Assembly: GCF_008121495.1 (NCBI RefSeq)
Contig: NZ_CP043051.1
Coordinates: 2,499,001 to 2,563,000 of the forward strand
Reading direction: 5' to 3'
Origin: Mediterraneibacter gnavus ATCC 29149
GTDB lineage: Bacteria; Bacillota; Clostridia; Lachnospirales; Lachnospiraceae
DNA: 64,000 nucleotides
Below are positions 15,191 through 24,400 of this stretch, one piece after another. The notes beneath the pieces were generated by a model. The model ran no database searches, was not told the DNA's origin, and was given only the letters and a program-made list of their open reading frames with translations. Position 1 is the stretch's first letter; each line of letters begins with the position of its first letter. The position numbers were made by a program, and so were the translations under genes.

Positions 15191-15222
15191 AATAATATAA
15201 CTGTTTATTTGGGCGAAACGTA

Positions 15223-15708
15223 TTAGAGTAAATTTTTCTCTTTTAACATTTCAAGAAATTCTTTATATCCAACACAGTCGCAAGAAACTGTACAAATTTT
15301 TTTGTTTCCTACAAATATTTTCAATCCTATTTGCTCTTTTTCTGTGCAACGGGAAATATCATTAAATGAAATTTCTCTTGTTCTTCCAACAGCAGGAGTA
15401 ATACGCAAATTATTTCCGTCAATTACTACCTTATGTCTTTTTAATGCCCACGCACAAAATTCAATCAATAGAACAAAAATAGCAAAAACAACAGAGTGTC
15501 CCACCGTATTATCAAATCCCATGAACAATCCTAAAGCTATTGCAATTCCTACCATTATCAATGAACAAATATGACATACTGTTTGATAGGCGTGTGATAC
15601 AAAAACAGTATTTGTGAATTTTTCTTTTTTAGTTGCTTTTTGTGTCTTATCTAATACGAGAGATATAATAGGGACAACGAATACAGCAAATATAATAGCT
15701 CTTATCAT
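15223..15708 (-). CDS. Membrane protein with PH-like C-terminal domain, DUF6560-like (ICE cargo)
   Basis: A 161-aa protein from the ATG at 15708 (AAGGAG 8 bases upstream; the in-frame GTG at 15717 overlaps that RBS). Helix 1 spans residues ~2-18, helices 2 and 3 span ~45-65 and ~72-90, then a ~65-residue soluble domain (RHKVVIDGNNLRITPAVGRT, EISFNDISRC) resembles a bacterial PH-like fold. The family name is from memory and tentative. It has its own promoter (15746-15774) and hairpin terminator, and it separates ydcP from tcpA. Function unknown; probably cargo. Confidence 0.65.
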   Translation of the reverse strand: MIRAIIFAVFVVPIISLVLDKTQKATKKEKFTNTVFVSHAYQTVCHICSLIMVGIAIALGLFMGFDNTVGHSVVFAIFVLLIEFCAWALKRHKVVIDGNNLRITPAVGRTREISFNDISRCTEKEQIGLKIFVGNKKICTVSCDCVGYKEFLEMLKEKNLL

Positions 15709-15745
15709 AAACAGCACTCCTTATAATTAAATTTTTCATACCCAT

Positions 15746-15774
15746 ATTATAACAGTTTTATATATCCGCTACAA
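15746..15774 (-). promoter_or_regulatory. Cassette 2 promoter
   Basis: On the minus strand TTGTAG (15769-15774), 17 bases, TATAAT (15746-15751). It is built like the cassette 1 promoter and followed by the same ATGGGTAT-type sequence. Confidence 0.7.
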
Positions 15775-15794
15775 CGAAAATCTATTCAGCAAGC

Positions 15795-16178
15795 CTATTT
15801 TTTCGGCTGTCCCTGCGGTGTATGGTTCTGTGGACTGCCTACGTTTTGATTGCCTTTATTCTTCAATACAATATCCTCTGCCTTTACATACCAGTCCACA
15901 TCTGCACCCGTATAGGTCTTTCTTGATACCGTATCGGCTACTGGATTGACAAGCTCCACAACTGCATTGTACGGAAATTCTCTTAACGGTACTTCTGGCG
16001 GTACAGACACGGGGATAATTCCACCATGCAAACTGCACTTCAAATCATAGATACGCTTTTTAAGCTGGGTACTCGGTGTCCCGTCCTCATTCTGTAAGAA
16101 CACATCACGCACCGCTGTAAATTTTAATTCTCCAAATGTTTTCTCTTTGTCAATAACAAACCCGTTTGATAATCTCAT
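15795..16178 (-). CDS. YdcP-family (DUF961) protein, Tn916 Orf22-like
   Basis: A 127-aa soluble protein. Residues 1-105 carry the DUF961 pattern: FGELKFTAVRDVF, RIYDLKCSLHGGIIPVSVP, and AVVELVNPVADT. A Gln/Pro/Asn-rich tail follows (NVGSPQNHTPQGQPKK). The ATG has AAAGGAGTG upstream. It is homologous to the neighbouring Orf23-like protein, an old tandem duplication typical of this ICE family. Reported roles for YdcP-type proteins are as helicase processivity-type factors for rolling-circle ICE replication in ICEBs1; here this is by analogy. Confidence 0.88.
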   Translation of the reverse strand: MRLSNGFVIDKEKTFGELKFTAVRDVFLQNEDGTPSTQLKKRIYDLKCSLHGGIIPVSVPPEVPLREFPYNAVVELVNPVADTVSRKTYTGADVDWYVKAEDIVLKNKGNQNVGSPQNHTPQGQPKK

Positions 16179-16193
16179 AAATTCTTCACTCCT

Positions 16194-16520
16194 TTACTTT
16201 TCTTCAACTGCTACAATATCATCAGCAACTAACACATAATCGGTATGTCCCATATCCCCGATTGCATAACCTCTGCCGTATAACTTCGGATTGACAAGTT
16301 TTACTTTCTGTTCATACTTGAACTTTTTTTCGCCAGCCTGCACGGGAATTTCTACCACAACATTTTCGCCTTTCTGTACGTCAGAATAAAGGTTATAGCT
16401 TCGTCTTGCTAAGACCCTGCGGTTATTTTTATCTCTTTCAAAGACTGGCTCACTTTCGCCTGCAAATTCAAGAGTTCCAAAAGACTGTACCATATCTGGC
16501 ACGACATATTTCATTTCCAT
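16194..16520 (-). CDS. YdcP-family (DUF961) protein, Tn916 Orf23-like
   Basis: A 108-aa protein with the DUF961 features SFGTLEFAGESEPVFERD, RRSYNLYSDVQKGENVVVEIP, KVKLVNPKLYGRGYAIG and a C-terminal YVLVADDIVAVEE. It starts at 16520 (GAGGTAAAACAAT before the ATG) and is separated by 15 bases from the second ydcP gene, so both are in one transcript and are the first genes of the conjugation operon proper. Confidence 0.88.
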   Translation of the reverse strand: MEMKYVVPDMVQSFGTLEFAGESEPVFERDKNNRRVLARRSYNLYSDVQKGENVVVEIPVQAGEKKFKYEQKVKLVNPKLYGRGYAIGDMGHTDYVLVADDIVAVEEK

Positions 16521-16541
16521 ATTGTTTTACCTCGTTTCTTT

Positions 16542-16742
16542 CTATTTTTGATAAATTGATTGTGATTTCTTATTCTGGCGGTTTGGGAAGTACCAGCAAT
16601 CCCACAGATAGTAAAGGGTAAAATCAATGCTTACGCACCCTTGACTATCCGTGTTCTTGCAGGTTGTTGGCAGACAAGCCAGAATAAGCGGAAGTCTGCC
16701 GTTTGACAACTTCGGCGGAGAGCGTGATTTTTCTTTTCTCAT
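16542..16742 (-). CDS. Doubtful 66-aa frame between adhesin and ydcP genes
   Basis: The 234-base gap between the adhesin and the ydcP genes has one frame (MRKEKSRSPPKL...). Composition is unlike its neighbours (many Ser, Pro, Cys, Trp) and no domain is visible. The DNA contains an inverted repeat GGCAGAC / GTCTGCC (16669-16675, 16694-16700) and a stretch with AGGGT / ACCCT, so the conserved entity may be RNA or operator DNA rather than protein. Low confidence. Confidence 0.28.
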   Translation of the reverse strand: MRKEKSRSPPKLSNGRLPLILACLPTTCKNTDSQGCVSIDFTLYYLWDCWYFPNRQNKKSQSIYQK

Positions 16743-16754
16743 ACCGTTACCGCC

Positions 16755-19700
16755 TTATGATTTTTTCATTTTACGGCGTTTGTAGAAGAAGATACCTGCC
16801 AGTCCAGCACCAGAGGTCAAAAGAAGTGCAAGCAGTCCGTAAAGGTTTGTGTTATCGCCCGTTTTGGGACTGTCGCTCGGTCTGTTTGGCTTTTCTGGTG
16901 TCGGTGGTGTTTCGGGTTTCTCTGGTTCTTTTGGCTTTTCCTTAAAGGTAATCGTCTGTCCCTTATCCTCAATATCCTTATGCTCGGTAACTTTCTTCGG
17001 ATCGTCTGGATTGCTTAAATCGTACAATTCTTCAAAAGTTACAAGCTGTTTGCCGTCAAGGGAAGTAGCGTCAAGGGTAAAGGCAACTTCCACTTTCATA
17101 GTTTCGCTGTCAGCAGTAAAAGTGTAATCACTTTCCACACGTTTCCCATTGATAAGAAGCTCGGCATTTTCTTTTTTCAACATCTGCCAGCCCACCAGTT
17201 TGTACTGTGTACCGACTTCTAAGCCCTCTAAGGTTACGGTATCAATGATTGTTACCTCTTTTCCAGCTTCAAGCTCTTTGTTGCCGTCCTTATCGGTAGC
17301 AGTCGTATGAATTTTGATGATACGCTCTGTGATAAGTACGGTCTGCCCGTCGTCCTCAATGTCTTTATGCTCCGCAACTTTCACGGGTTCGTCTGGATTG
17401 CTGAAATCATACAATTCTTCAAAGGTAACAAGGTTCTTGCCACCTAAAGCAGACGCATTGAATATATAGGAAATTTCCACTTTCATTTCTTCATCATCAG
17501 CGACAAAGGTATAATCGTTTTCTACACGTTTCCCGTCAATGATAAGCTCGGCGTTTTCTTCCTTTAACATCTGCCAACCTTTCAACTGATACTTTGTGCC
17601 TTTTGTAAGCCCGTTTAATTTGACAGTATCAACGATTGTTACCTCTTTTCCTGCAAGGATAGTTTTTTCGCCGTCCTTGCTGGTCGCTGTGGTATGGATA
17701 GAGATTTCTTTTTCGTATTCATCAGTCAACGTTCCTAAATCAATCACAAGGTTATTTCTTGATACCACGATTTCAAAAGGTGGGATAAGTTCAAAGCCTT
17801 TGTTACTGTCGCAACGCATTTCTTCAATGATGTAGGTATCATAAGGTAATGCACCCTTGCTGTCGTCTGGTTCAGAAGTTCCAAACCACACACCGTCCTC
17901 GCTGGTCTTGCCTGCGTTGGTATTGTGCTTATGCGAAGCCCATTCAGAAGAAGTGGAAAACTGCCCGTTATCATCAGTTACAACTATATGATTTTCGCCC
18001 GTTGTCTTGCTTGTGATCCTAAAAGGAACATCAGCAAGACGCTTGTGTGTGCCTGCACCGATTTTTACACCCTCAATATCTCCACGCTTAATCTGATTAT
18101 AGATAGAATGGGCTTCGTCGGTTAAGTCCACGATTTTTCCATTTTCTGTGATTGTAAAATCAATCGGTTTTGCACCGTCTGTCAAATATCCGTCTGGTGC
18201 TTCGCTCTCAACGATACGGAAGTTTCCATAAGGTAAAAGGTCAGCAGAAGTAGAAGCGATACCCTCAATATCGGTACGAATTGTCTTTACCACTTCATTT
18301 TTCTTATAGAGCTTGCCCTCAACCAATACTGCATTATCATTTAAGGAAATGATGTCAAAGGCAGTATCTTTTAAAGTTGCACTTCCTTGTGGTTTGGTAT
18401 CGCCCGTTTCTAAATCTCGTTTCTGAATTTTCACACCGCCACGGATAACCTTATCTGATACGGAAAACTGGTTACTTCCAGATAATACGGCAAGGTCGCC
18501 GTCCTCGGTAATCTGTGTAAGGTATAAGTCTTTTATCTGTTCGGACTTATCGCCAGCCTGCATATATGCACCGTCTAACAAGTATCCGTTTGGAGCTTTT
18601 GTTTCTTCAACGGTTAGCGTTCCAAGTGGAAGAACCGCTTTACCGTCCTGCATATAGAAGCTATCGCCAGATACTTTGTATGCGTCCGCAAATTTTGTGA
18701 TGTAGTGGGTTGACCCGTCGCTGTCTGTTTCAGCGATTGTCTTTGTAACCCATGTACGAGTAGCTTCGGCAGGGAGATTGTCTTTATTATAGAAGCCTGC
18801 ATAATACTTCCATGTAAATTCCGCACCTGCTAGAGAAGCGTTCCCCTGCGGATTGTCTTTCTGTGTTTCCATATCAATCTTGAAAAGCTCAATCAACGTG
18901 TCCGTTACTTTTGGTGTATCAGATACTTTCAAAGTCGCTGTTTTTCCAGCTTCAACTTTTAAGGAATATATAGTTTTATCTACTTTATATCCTGCTGGTG
19001 CGGATAATTCCTTGATATAGACTGTGCCTGCTTTTACCTCTACAACATCTGTATTTCCGTTTTCATCAGTCGTAAGAGTGGCAAGCTGTTTCGTGCAGTT
19101 CTTATCAGAAAAGACACCGTATGTTGCACCAGCGATAGAGTAATTCCCGTTACCGTCTGTAATGCTGGTATTACTGGTAGCCTTTTTAAGTTTCGCATTT
19201 CCGATATTTAACTTCGCCCAGAATTGCCCCAATTCCTGCCCCTCGCCAGAGTAGATATAACCGCCACATTCATAACGTCCTTTATTTTCTTTGACAAAGG
19301 CTCTTGCACCAGAGAAAACTTCGTCCTGCGTTGCCTTTGGAATTTCATCATAAGAAGCTCTCACGTTGTCGCATTGCCAGCCAAGATGTACGCTCAATCT
19401 CTGCCAGACAACAAGCTGTCTTAAAAGGTAGGCGTGATTGTTGCTTATTCCGCTGTGGCTGTCTGTGTACTGTTTCACATATTCGATAGATAAGGCAACG
19501 TCGCTTATCTGGTCGGCACTCATACGGGTGCTTGCGTCAATTCTGGTCTTGTAGCCATTCCTAAAATCTGTGTTAATGTCGATACAGTAAGCGTCCTCGC
19601 CCTCGACGGTCAAATGTCCCTCGTTAAAAGTAGAACCAATCGAACCGTCATTCATTACTTTTTCAACGATACCGACACGCTCTTTTGACTCCGTCCAGTA

Positions 19701-19799
19701 TTGCTTGCTTTCTGCATGAACGGGTGTCGTCGGTAAAGTAGTAACGACAGTTGCAAGAGCTAAGAAGCCAGTACACAATCGTTTTAACATCTTTTTCAT
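16755..19799 (-). CDS. LPXTG-type surface adhesin with thioester domain, SpaA-like and VaFE repeats
   Basis: A 1014-aa secreted, wall-anchored protein. The ATG at 19799 is chosen for GAAAGGAGC 9 bases upstream and because it opens a good signal peptide (MKKMLKRLCTGFLALATVVT, cleavage after VHA). Residues ~60-190 look like a thioester domain: Cys72 in DAYCID and Gln128 in RQLVVW could form the internal bond used to bind host surfaces. Several SpaA/Cna-B-like domains follow (KELSAPAGY, EETKAPNGY, VESEAPDGY). Two ~125-residue VaFE repeats cover ~690-945 (VTFEELYD in both). The C-terminus is a Pro-rich wall region, SPKTG sortase signal (977-981), membrane helix and KRRKMKKS. No sortase gene lies in the window. 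Confidence 0.92.
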   Translation of the reverse strand: MKKMLKRLCTGFLALATVVTTLPTTPVHAESKQYWTESKERVGIVEKVMNDGSIGSTFNEGHLTVEGEDAYCIDINTDFRNGYKTRIDASTRMSADQISDVALSIEYVKQYTDSHSGISNNHAYLLRQLVVWQRLSVHLGWQCDNVRASYDEIPKATQDEVFSGARAFVKENKGRYECGGYIYSGEGQELGQFWAKLNIGNAKLKKATSNTSITDGNGNYSIAGATYGVFSDKNCTKQLATLTTDENGNTDVVEVKAGTVYIKELSAPAGYKVDKTIYSLKVEAGKTATLKVSDTPKVTDTLIELFKIDMETQKDNPQGNASLAGAEFTWKYYAGFYNKDNLPAEATRTWVTKTIAETDSDGSTHYITKFADAYKVSGDSFYMQDGKAVLPLGTLTVEETKAPNGYLLDGAYMQAGDKSEQIKDLYLTQITEDGDLAVLSGSNQFSVSDKVIRGGVKIQKRDLETGDTKPQGSATLKDTAFDIISLNDNAVLVEGKLYKKNEVVKTIRTDIEGIASTSADLLPYGNFRIVESEAPDGYLTDGAKPIDFTITENGKIVDLTDEAHSIYNQIKRGDIEGVKIGAGTHKRLADVPFRITSKTTGENHIVVTDDNGQFSTSSEWASHKHNTNAGKTSEDGVWFGTSEPDDSKGALPYDTYIIEEMRCDSNKGFELIPPFEIVVSRNNLVIDLGTLTDEYEKEISIHTTATSKDGEKTILAGKEVTIVDTVKLNGLTKGTKYQLKGWQMLKEENAELIIDGKRVENDYTFVADDEEMKVEISYIFNASALGGKNLVTFEELYDFSNPDEPVKVAEHKDIEDDGQTVLITERIIKIHTTATDKDGNKELEAGKEVTIIDTVTLEGLEVGTQYKLVGWQMLKKENAELLINGKRVESDYTFTADSETMKVEVAFTLDATSLDGKQLVTFEELYDLSNPDDPKKVTEHKDIEDKGQTITFKEKPKEPEKPETPPTPEKPNRPSDSPKTGDNTNLYGLLALLLTSGAGLAGIFFYKRRKMKKS

Positions 19800-19835
19800 A
19801 AATCTAATGCTCCTTTCATTTTGGGTAATAAAATA

Positions 19836-19890
19836 GCCGTCCAATAAGAACGGCTGGAAATAGAAAAGGAACGTCATGTTAGGCGTTCCA
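19836..19890 (-). promoter_or_regulatory. Two hairpins in the adhesin leader
   Basis: AGCCGT / ACGGCT (19836-19841, 19851-19856) and GGAACG / CGTTCC (19869-19874, 19885-19890). On the mRNA each is followed by a U-rich stretch (CCTTTTCT and ATTTTATT). They could be attenuators controlling readthrough into the adhesin gene, but the stems are only 6 bp. Confidence 0.4.
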
Positions 19891-19989
19891 TAGTCTATAA
19901 GTTATTCAATTTTTTCTTGTTTCAATACTGATGTGTTGTACCATATCTTTGCATATCTAGGAAAACTTGCGTATCAAGGCTCATTCGTT

Positions 19990-20010
19990 AGTAGTAAATA
20001 AGTAGTAAAT
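19990..20010. repeat. Integrase arm-site-like direct repeats near the ICE end
   Basis: AGTAGTAAAT occurs at 19990-19999 and again at 20001-20010. As I recall, the DR2 arm site bound by the N-terminal domain of Tn916 integrase is GAGTAGTAAATTC, which shares this core. A tandem pair a little inside the element end is the expected position. The end itself is about 50-80 bases further right. Confidence 0.62.
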
Positions 20011-20076
20011 TGATGTGTTTGTTTCCTTGAAAATGCTGATAGATACTGTGTTTTAGCGGATAATCAGATTTTTATT

Positions 20077-21432
20077 GTGTTTTTAAGTGCAAATTATATT
20101 AGAAATCGTAGATTTTGGTATGAAAACATTGACATAGAATTGTCTACCGCAATATTGTACATGATCTTGCTTTATTTGTTGCTGGCCTTTTTGAAAAATT
20201 CAAAACAGGATTTTTTCAAACGAGGACCATGGGAAGAGCTGGTGGAAGTAACTGCTAAGGTGACACAATATACAGCACTTTTGATTGCAAGTATGTTTTG
20301 TTTTAAAATTGCATCCGAAATTTCGAGAATCGCTTTTTTCTTATTTTACTTTTTTGCGATTACCCTTGTTTTTGTATTCAGAAGTATTTACAAAGGGTTT
20401 TTATTGCATGTTGCCAAAAAAAGTATCAATACAAAGCGTCTGGTCATCTTGACAATGGCTGAAAATGTAGAGGAAATAAAAAAACGTCTTGGCATGGACG
20501 AGATGTGGAACTATCTTTTAAAAGGTTTGATCCTGCTGGATGTGCCGGACACAGCAGTTGGAACAGAATGCTGTGGCATTCCGATTCTGGGAAATTATAA
20601 CAATATGTATGACTGTGTCACTCAAAGAGTTGTGGATGAAATCTTCATTCATATTCCCTATTCGGAAGGGATTCATGTTGCCAAGGCAATCGAACAGTAT
20701 GAGGCAATCGGAATTGCTGTGAATTTGAATCTTCAGATTTATGATGTGAATTTAAAATGCAAATCCAAAGAGTTAAGAGCTTTTGGGGATTATTATGTAA
20801 TCACATTCAAAGAGAGCGTTTCCAGTCTGAAAATGAGAGCTGTTAAGCGCATGATGGATATTATAGGTGCAATTGTCGGACTTATTGTCACAGGAATTGT
20901 GACTGTATTTCTTGCGCCTGTCTTGTTGGTGGAATCACCGGGGCCGCTTATATTTTCACAGGTGCGGGTAGGACTGAACGGAAGAAAGTTTAAGATGTAT
21001 AAGTTTCGATCTATGTATAAAGATGCAGAAGAACGAAAAAAGGAACTGATGGCACAGAACGAAATGAAAGGCCTGATGTTTAAGCTTGAAAATGATCCGC
21101 GTATTACAAAAGTTGGGAAGTTTATCCGAAAAACAAGCATTGATGAGCTTCCACAGTTTTGGAATGTGCTGAAAGGGGATATGAGCCTGATTGGAACAAG
21201 GCCGCCAACTCTGGATGAATTCGAGCAGTATGAAACATTTTATAAAAGAAGACTCAGTATCCGTCCGGGGATCACGGGAATGTGGCAGGCCACAGGCCGC
21301 AGTGACATTACAGATTTTGAAGAAGTCCTGGCGCTTGATCTGGAATATATAGACAACTGGTCATTGGGGTTGGATATGAAGATTTTGTTAAAGACAGTGT
21401 TTGGAGTGTTCGGAGGAAAAGGAGCAAAATAA
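20077..21432 (+). CDS. Undecaprenyl-phosphate sugar-1-phosphate transferase, N-terminally truncated by the ICE
   Basis: WbaP/CpsE-type polyprenol initiating transferase. The C-terminal catalytic domain is complete: KRMMDIIGAIVGLIVTG, PLIFSQVRVG, KFRSMYKDAE, DELPQFWNVLKGDMSLIGTRPP and RPGITGMWQATGRS. The middle has the soluble domain and part of the N-terminal membrane bundle. The first ~25-30 residues (helix 1) of family members are missing; the frame upstream stays open to a stop at 20011 but has no ATG and no convincing RBS before the GTG at 20077. It lies 4 kb upstream of a second, intact initiating transferase. It may be expressed poorly or not inserted properly. Confidence 0.8.
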   Translation: MFLSANYIRNRRFWYENIDIELSTAILYMILLYLLLAFLKNSKQDFFKRGPWEELVEVTAKVTQYTALLIASMFCFKIASEISRIAFFLFYFFAITLVFVFRSIYKGFLLHVAKKSINTKRLVILTMAENVEEIKKRLGMDEMWNYLLKGLILLDVPDTAVGTECCGIPILGNYNNMYDCVTQRVVDEIFIHIPYSEGIHVAKAIEQYEAIGIAVNLNLQIYDVNLKCKSKELRAFGDYYVITFKESVSSLKMRAVKRMMDIIGAIVGLIVTGIVTVFLAPVLLVESPGPLIFSQVRVGLNGRKFKMYKFRSMYKDAEERKKELMAQNEMKGLMFKLENDPRITKVGKFIRKTSIDELPQFWNVLKGDMSLIGTRPPTLDEFEQYETFYKRRLSIRPGITGMWQATGRSDITDFEEVLALDLEYIDNWSLGLDMKILLKTVFGVFGGKGAK

Positions 21433-24400
21433 ATGCAAAATCAGATGAACAAATATCGAAGATTGAAAAATCTGTTTTTGAGGCAAAGCTATCTGGATGC
21501 CTGGGAAGATTATCAAAGAAGTATTTTGAAAAAAAGTTTTCCGAAGTGGGATTATATTGTCCTGACAGCGTCCAATGAAGAGCAGGGAAAGGCGTTCCAA
21601 AAGCAGATAGAATATAGAAGTGAAAAAGGTGTGCTGCCAGACGCCACAAAATTTCTGGTAATTCCAGATCCGGATGGAAAACGGATTGGTTCCGGTGGCG
21701 CAACGCTGCATGTTTTGCGGACGCTTTCTGAGCGGGAAGGATTTTTGGGGGATTTTCATGGAAAGAGAATTCTTGTGATACATTCCGGCGGAGACAGCAA
21801 ACGTGTTCCGCAGTATTCCGTATGTGGAAAATTATTCTCTCCGGTGCCAAGGGAATTGCCGGATGGAAGAGGATCTACGCTATTTGATGAATTTCTGATC
21901 GGAATGTCAGGAGTCCCGTCCAGATTTAAGGAGGGGATGCTGGTGCTTTCCGGAGATGTGCTGCTGTTGTTCAATCCGCTGCAGATTGATGCACAGTTTT
22001 CAGGTGCTGCAGCTATTTCTATGAAATCACCGGCTGAGATCGGGAAAGATCACGGCGTATTCTTAAACGACGGAACGGATCACGTCAAAAAATTTTTACA
22101 TAAACAACCTCTCGATACACTTTTGAACTTAGGCGCTGTCAATGATCAGGGAAATGTAGATTTGGATACAGGCGCAGTTTTGTGTGATGCAAATCTTGTA
22201 TCGGCATTATTTTCATTGATCTCAGACCACGGAGAGGTAAATGAAAAAAAATATCAGATGTTTGTCAATGAACAGTCAAGAATTAGTTTTTATGGGGATT
22301 TTTTATATCCTCTTGCGTCAGATTCCACACTGGAACAGTATTATAATGAGCAGCCGGAAGGAACTTACTGCGAAGAGCTGATGGTATGCAGAAAAAAAAT
22401 CTGGGAAACACTTTGTAAATTCCAGATGAAATTGGTGTGCCTGTCGCCGGCAGAGTTTATTCATTTTGGAACAACAACAGAACTTCTGAAATTATTGACA
22501 GAAGAGATCAATGATTATGAATTTCTGGACTGGAGACCCAACGTATTTACCAATACACAGAGAGTGGAAAGCGCCATCCATGACGGGCTGCTGGAAAAAG
22601 ACGTGGTACTGGAAGACGGATGTTATATTGAGAGCAGCTGGCTTGCAGGCAGTACGGTCGTAAAAAGGGGGGCAATCGTATCCCAAATGATCCTGCAGGA
22701 TATGACTGTGCCGGAAGACACCGTGTGGCATGGGATCCGTCTGAAAGAGCAAAACGCATATCTTGTGCGTACATATGCAGTAACGGATAACCCGAAGAAG
22801 ACCCTGGAAGAAAACGCAGGATTTTTAAAAGGGACATTGCAGACGTTTTTAGAAGACAACGGGTTATGTACAGATGATCTTTGGGATACACAGGATCATT
22901 CTCTTTGGAATGCAAAGCTTTACTCTGCACATCCTGCACAAGATCAGGCGGCCGAGGAAGCGCTGCTTTTGTGGAAGATGAGCTGCAAAGAGGCAGACGA
23001 AGAGGAAGTTTGTGCATGGAAGGCAAGAAAACGATATAGCTTGTGTGAATCTTTTGCACAGGGGGATACTGCACATTTTGTAGAATGGAATGAAGAACTG
23101 GAAAACAGAATCCTGATTGAACGCTTTTTAAAGGCACTAAAAGGCGGAGAAAATTATATCGCGGCATTGAAAATCTTCGGTGAAGAAGAATTGAATGAAA
23201 AGCAGTATGAAATTTTGATGGAAAAAGCAGATCATATGGAATTTTCAGAGAAAATCAGAGTGCTCTATGCAATTTCACGCTCCATGAAATATCAGTCAGT
23301 CACATTTCATGGTGCTTCATATGATCTGGTGGAACAAAAATGTTTTTCAGAAATACAGAAGATGTTGTTTCAGAAAAGTTTTATTCGTCATGCGGCAGAT
23401 TATAAGATCGCAAAAGAAGTAGTACAGATAAAACTTCCGGTCCGGGTAAACTGGGGCGGCGGCTGGACGGATACTCCGCCATACTGCAATGAAAACGGAG
23501 GAGTAGTTTTAAATGCACCGATTTTACTCAAAGGAGAAAAGCCAATTGAGGTGGAAATAAAAAAGATCCCGGAATATCGAATTGAATTTGCAAGTCTGGA
23601 CTTTTATGCATATGGAAAAGCGGAAACGGTGGAAGAAATTCAAGACTGCCATAACCCATATGATTCATTTGCGCTACATAAAGCAGCCTTGATCGCCTGC
23701 GGAGTGATTCCGCTTGATGGACATGCAGAGCTGAGAGAAATTTTGAAAAAAATGGGCGGAGGCTTTTATCTGTCCACCAAAGTTTGTAATGTACCGAAGG
23801 GGTCAGGACTTGGAACAAGCAGTATCCTTTCCGGGGCCTGTGTGAAAGCCATCGGAGAGTTCCTGGGGCAGAGCTGGTCAGACAGCCAGGTGTATGAACT
23901 GGTCTTGAATATGGAACAGATTATGAGTACCGGCGGCGGATGGCAGGATCAGGTTGGCGGCCTGACTCCGGGAGTAAAATATATTACTTCACGTCCGGGG
24001 ATCCGACAGAAAATACATGTGACTTATCTGGAATTGGATCAGGACACCAAAAAAGAACTGCAGGAGAGATTTGTACTGATCTATACGGGACAGAGGCGTC
24101 TGGCAAGAAACTTGCTCAGAGAAGTTGTTGGAAATTATATCGGCGGAAGAAGAGAATCGATCGAGGCTTTAAAAGAAATGAAACGCCTGGCAGTGCTGAT
24201 GCGATTTGAATTGGAACAGGGAAATATCGATGCATTCGCAAAGTTATTGAATGAACACTGGGAAGTATCAAAGCTGCTGGATCAGGGATCTACCAATACC
24301 TGTATTGATCAGATCTTTGAGTCCTGCGAGGACATGATCGATGGAAGGTTTATTTCCGGTGCAGGCGGCGGAGGATTTCTTCAGGTCATTCTGAAAAGAG

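Larger units (their letters stand above)
1..20075 (-). mobile_element. Tn916/TcpA-type integrative conjugative element (partial)
   Basis: The gene order on the minus strand matches the Tn916 Orf23-Orf13 conjugation module: YdcP x2, TcpA (Orf21), relaxase (Orf20), TcpD, ArdA (Orf18), TcpE (Orf17), VirB4 (Orf16), Orf15, Orf14 and Orf13. An Orf9-like XRE regulator follows on the opposite strand, as in Tn916. The right boundary is inferred: two repeats resembling Tn916 integrase arm sites lie at 19990-20010, and the chromosomal sugar transferase starts without its N-terminus at about 20077. No integrase, excisionase or second end is inside the window, so the element extends left of base 1. The exact end base is an estimate (within about 20050-20090). 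Confidence 0.85.

Noticed and set aside
16953..17740. Near-repeated DNA of about 380 bp, considered as a repeat element or CRISPR
   Set aside because: The repeats are in frame and encode the two VaFE domains of the adhesin; there are no spacers.
19797..19877. Longer adhesin start adding 26 residues
   Set aside because: The added part comes from the two leader hairpins and would bury the signal peptide; the ATG at 19799 has a strong RBS.
22547..23167. 206-aa minus-strand frame inside fkp
   Set aside because: Shadow of a well-supported gene; no RBS, odd composition (many Ser, Cys, Leu, Pro), no recognisable domain.
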